Assembly: GCA_031260865.1 (NCBI GenBank)
Contig: JAISKQ010000028.1
Location: 1-7,665 of the forward strand
Length of the DNA stretch: 7,665 bases
Source of the DNA: Prevotella sp.
Lineage (GTDB): Bacteria > Bacteroidota > Bacteroidia > Bacteroidales > Dysgonomonadaceae
Reading direction: 5' to 3'
Shown: piece by piece, positions 7,189-7,665 of the stretch
Position numbering within the stretch: position 1 is the first letter of the stretch
How the letters are laid out: each line of letters starts with the position of its first letter
Program-made: the position numbers and the translations under genes
Notes under the pieces: generated by a model
Told to the model about the DNA's origin: nothing
The model's database searches: none
What the model saw: only the letters and a program-made list of their open reading frames with translations

Positions 7189-7665
7189 TTAATCTTCTTC
7201 TGTTTCATTCGGATGAAATGTATATTTTAGACGTCCGAAAAATATAGGTTCATACGTTGAATTATATTGCGCGGTAGATCCATTGTCAAAAGGGACTATC
7301 AAACTGACTTCGGCGTTGTTTCCCAGATGGTAATCCAACGGCAACGCGCATCCCGGAGAAAGGTATTCATACATAAAGTATTGACTGGTGAAGCCATAGC
7401 TCGAATTGTAACTACTGCAGCGGTATGAGCTTGAATTGCCGTAATCCATATACATATACGCGAACTCCGTTACATTTTGTATATCATTCGTCATAACGGA
7501 ATCCGGATAAGCGATTAGTCTCTTCGTGTCATAAAAGCGCATATAGACTGTATTCCCTTTAGTAATCGTGTCTTTATTGCCCTGATTTATCACATGGATA
7601 TAAACGCCTGTGTTCTCTTCTTTAAAGTATTCTTTATCTTTAAAAATTCCATCTTTGGGATATGT
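7189..7665 (-). CDS. DUF4827 family protein, probable exported protein, 5' end outside the window
   Basis: The frame is open from the right window edge to the TAA at 7191-7189, giving 158 visible residues; the N-terminus, where a lipoprotein signal would lie, is missing. Composition and position match DUF4827, a Bacteroidota family without known function commonly found next to glmM. The visible part has a short strand-like segment GNTVYMRFYD (37-46) and a Tyr/Ser-rich middle (about 70-100). The end, SPGCALPLDYHLGNNAEVSL (103-122) then IVPF and FFGRLKYTF, follows the order of the core of FKBP-type prolyl isomerases. An FKBP-like fold is my inference. The catalytic pocket residues are not clearly present, so enzymatic activity is doubtful. 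It is probably cotranscribed with glmM, 25 bp downstream. A GTG at 7593 could be read as a start, but the frame continues upstream with family-like sequence, so I treat it as internal. Confidence 0.7.
   Translation of the reverse strand, partial: TYPKDGIFKDKEYFKEENTGVYIHVINQGNKDTITKGNTVYMRFYDTKRLIAYPDSVMTNDIQNVTEFAYMYMDYGNSSSYRCSSYNSSYGFTSQYFMYEYLSPGCALPLDYHLGNNAEVSLIVPFDNGSTAQYNSTYEPIFFGRLKYTFHPNETEED

Noticed and set aside
7189..7593. A complete 134-aa gene starting at the GTG at 7593
   Set aside because: The same frame stays open to the window edge with family-like sequence upstream, so the GTG is an internal valine codon.

Overview
The window carries six genes, all on the minus strand, from a member of the Bacteroidota, most likely order Bacteroidales (Bacteroides/Parabacteroides-like). 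Three things point there: candidate promoters of the Bacteroides type (-7 box TAnnTTTG, with TTTG further upstream), start codons without a Shine-Dalgarno sequence, and families such as DUF4827 and an archaeal-type GlmM that are typical of this group. The genus cannot be fixed from the sequence alone.

In the direction of transcription (right to left) the genes form three apparent pairs. The first is a DUF4827 gene (5' end outside the window) and glmM, 25 bp apart and closed by a strong intrinsic terminator. The second is a DUF2461 gene and ispE, 42 bp apart. The third is a membrane- or periplasm-directed lytic transglycosylase (mltD-like) and uvrA, 7 bp apart; uvrA runs off the left edge and lacks only its last few codons. 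Functionally these are housekeeping genes. GlmM makes glucosamine-1-phosphate for peptidoglycan and LPS. IspE is a step of the MEP isoprenoid pathway, which supplies undecaprenyl carriers. The transglycosylase trims peptidoglycan. UvrA is the damage sensor of nucleotide excision repair.

The unexpected content is in the two intergenic gaps of about 205 bp (3816-4019 and 5571-5777). Both hold degenerate tandem arrays with a 7-bp period and a shared consensus NNRAGTW, in opposite orientations on either side of the DUF2461-ispE pair. The arrays include a perfect 27-bp inverted repeat (3944-3970 and 5575-5601). If the pair is read as one transcript through both copies, its leader and trailer are perfectly complementary over 27 nt. 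A short third piece of the repeat sits just after glmM, against the terminator.

I see no defence system, mobile element, CRISPR array, tRNA, rRNA or riboswitch. Nothing coding looks like an undescribed system; the heptamer repeats are the part most worth following up.
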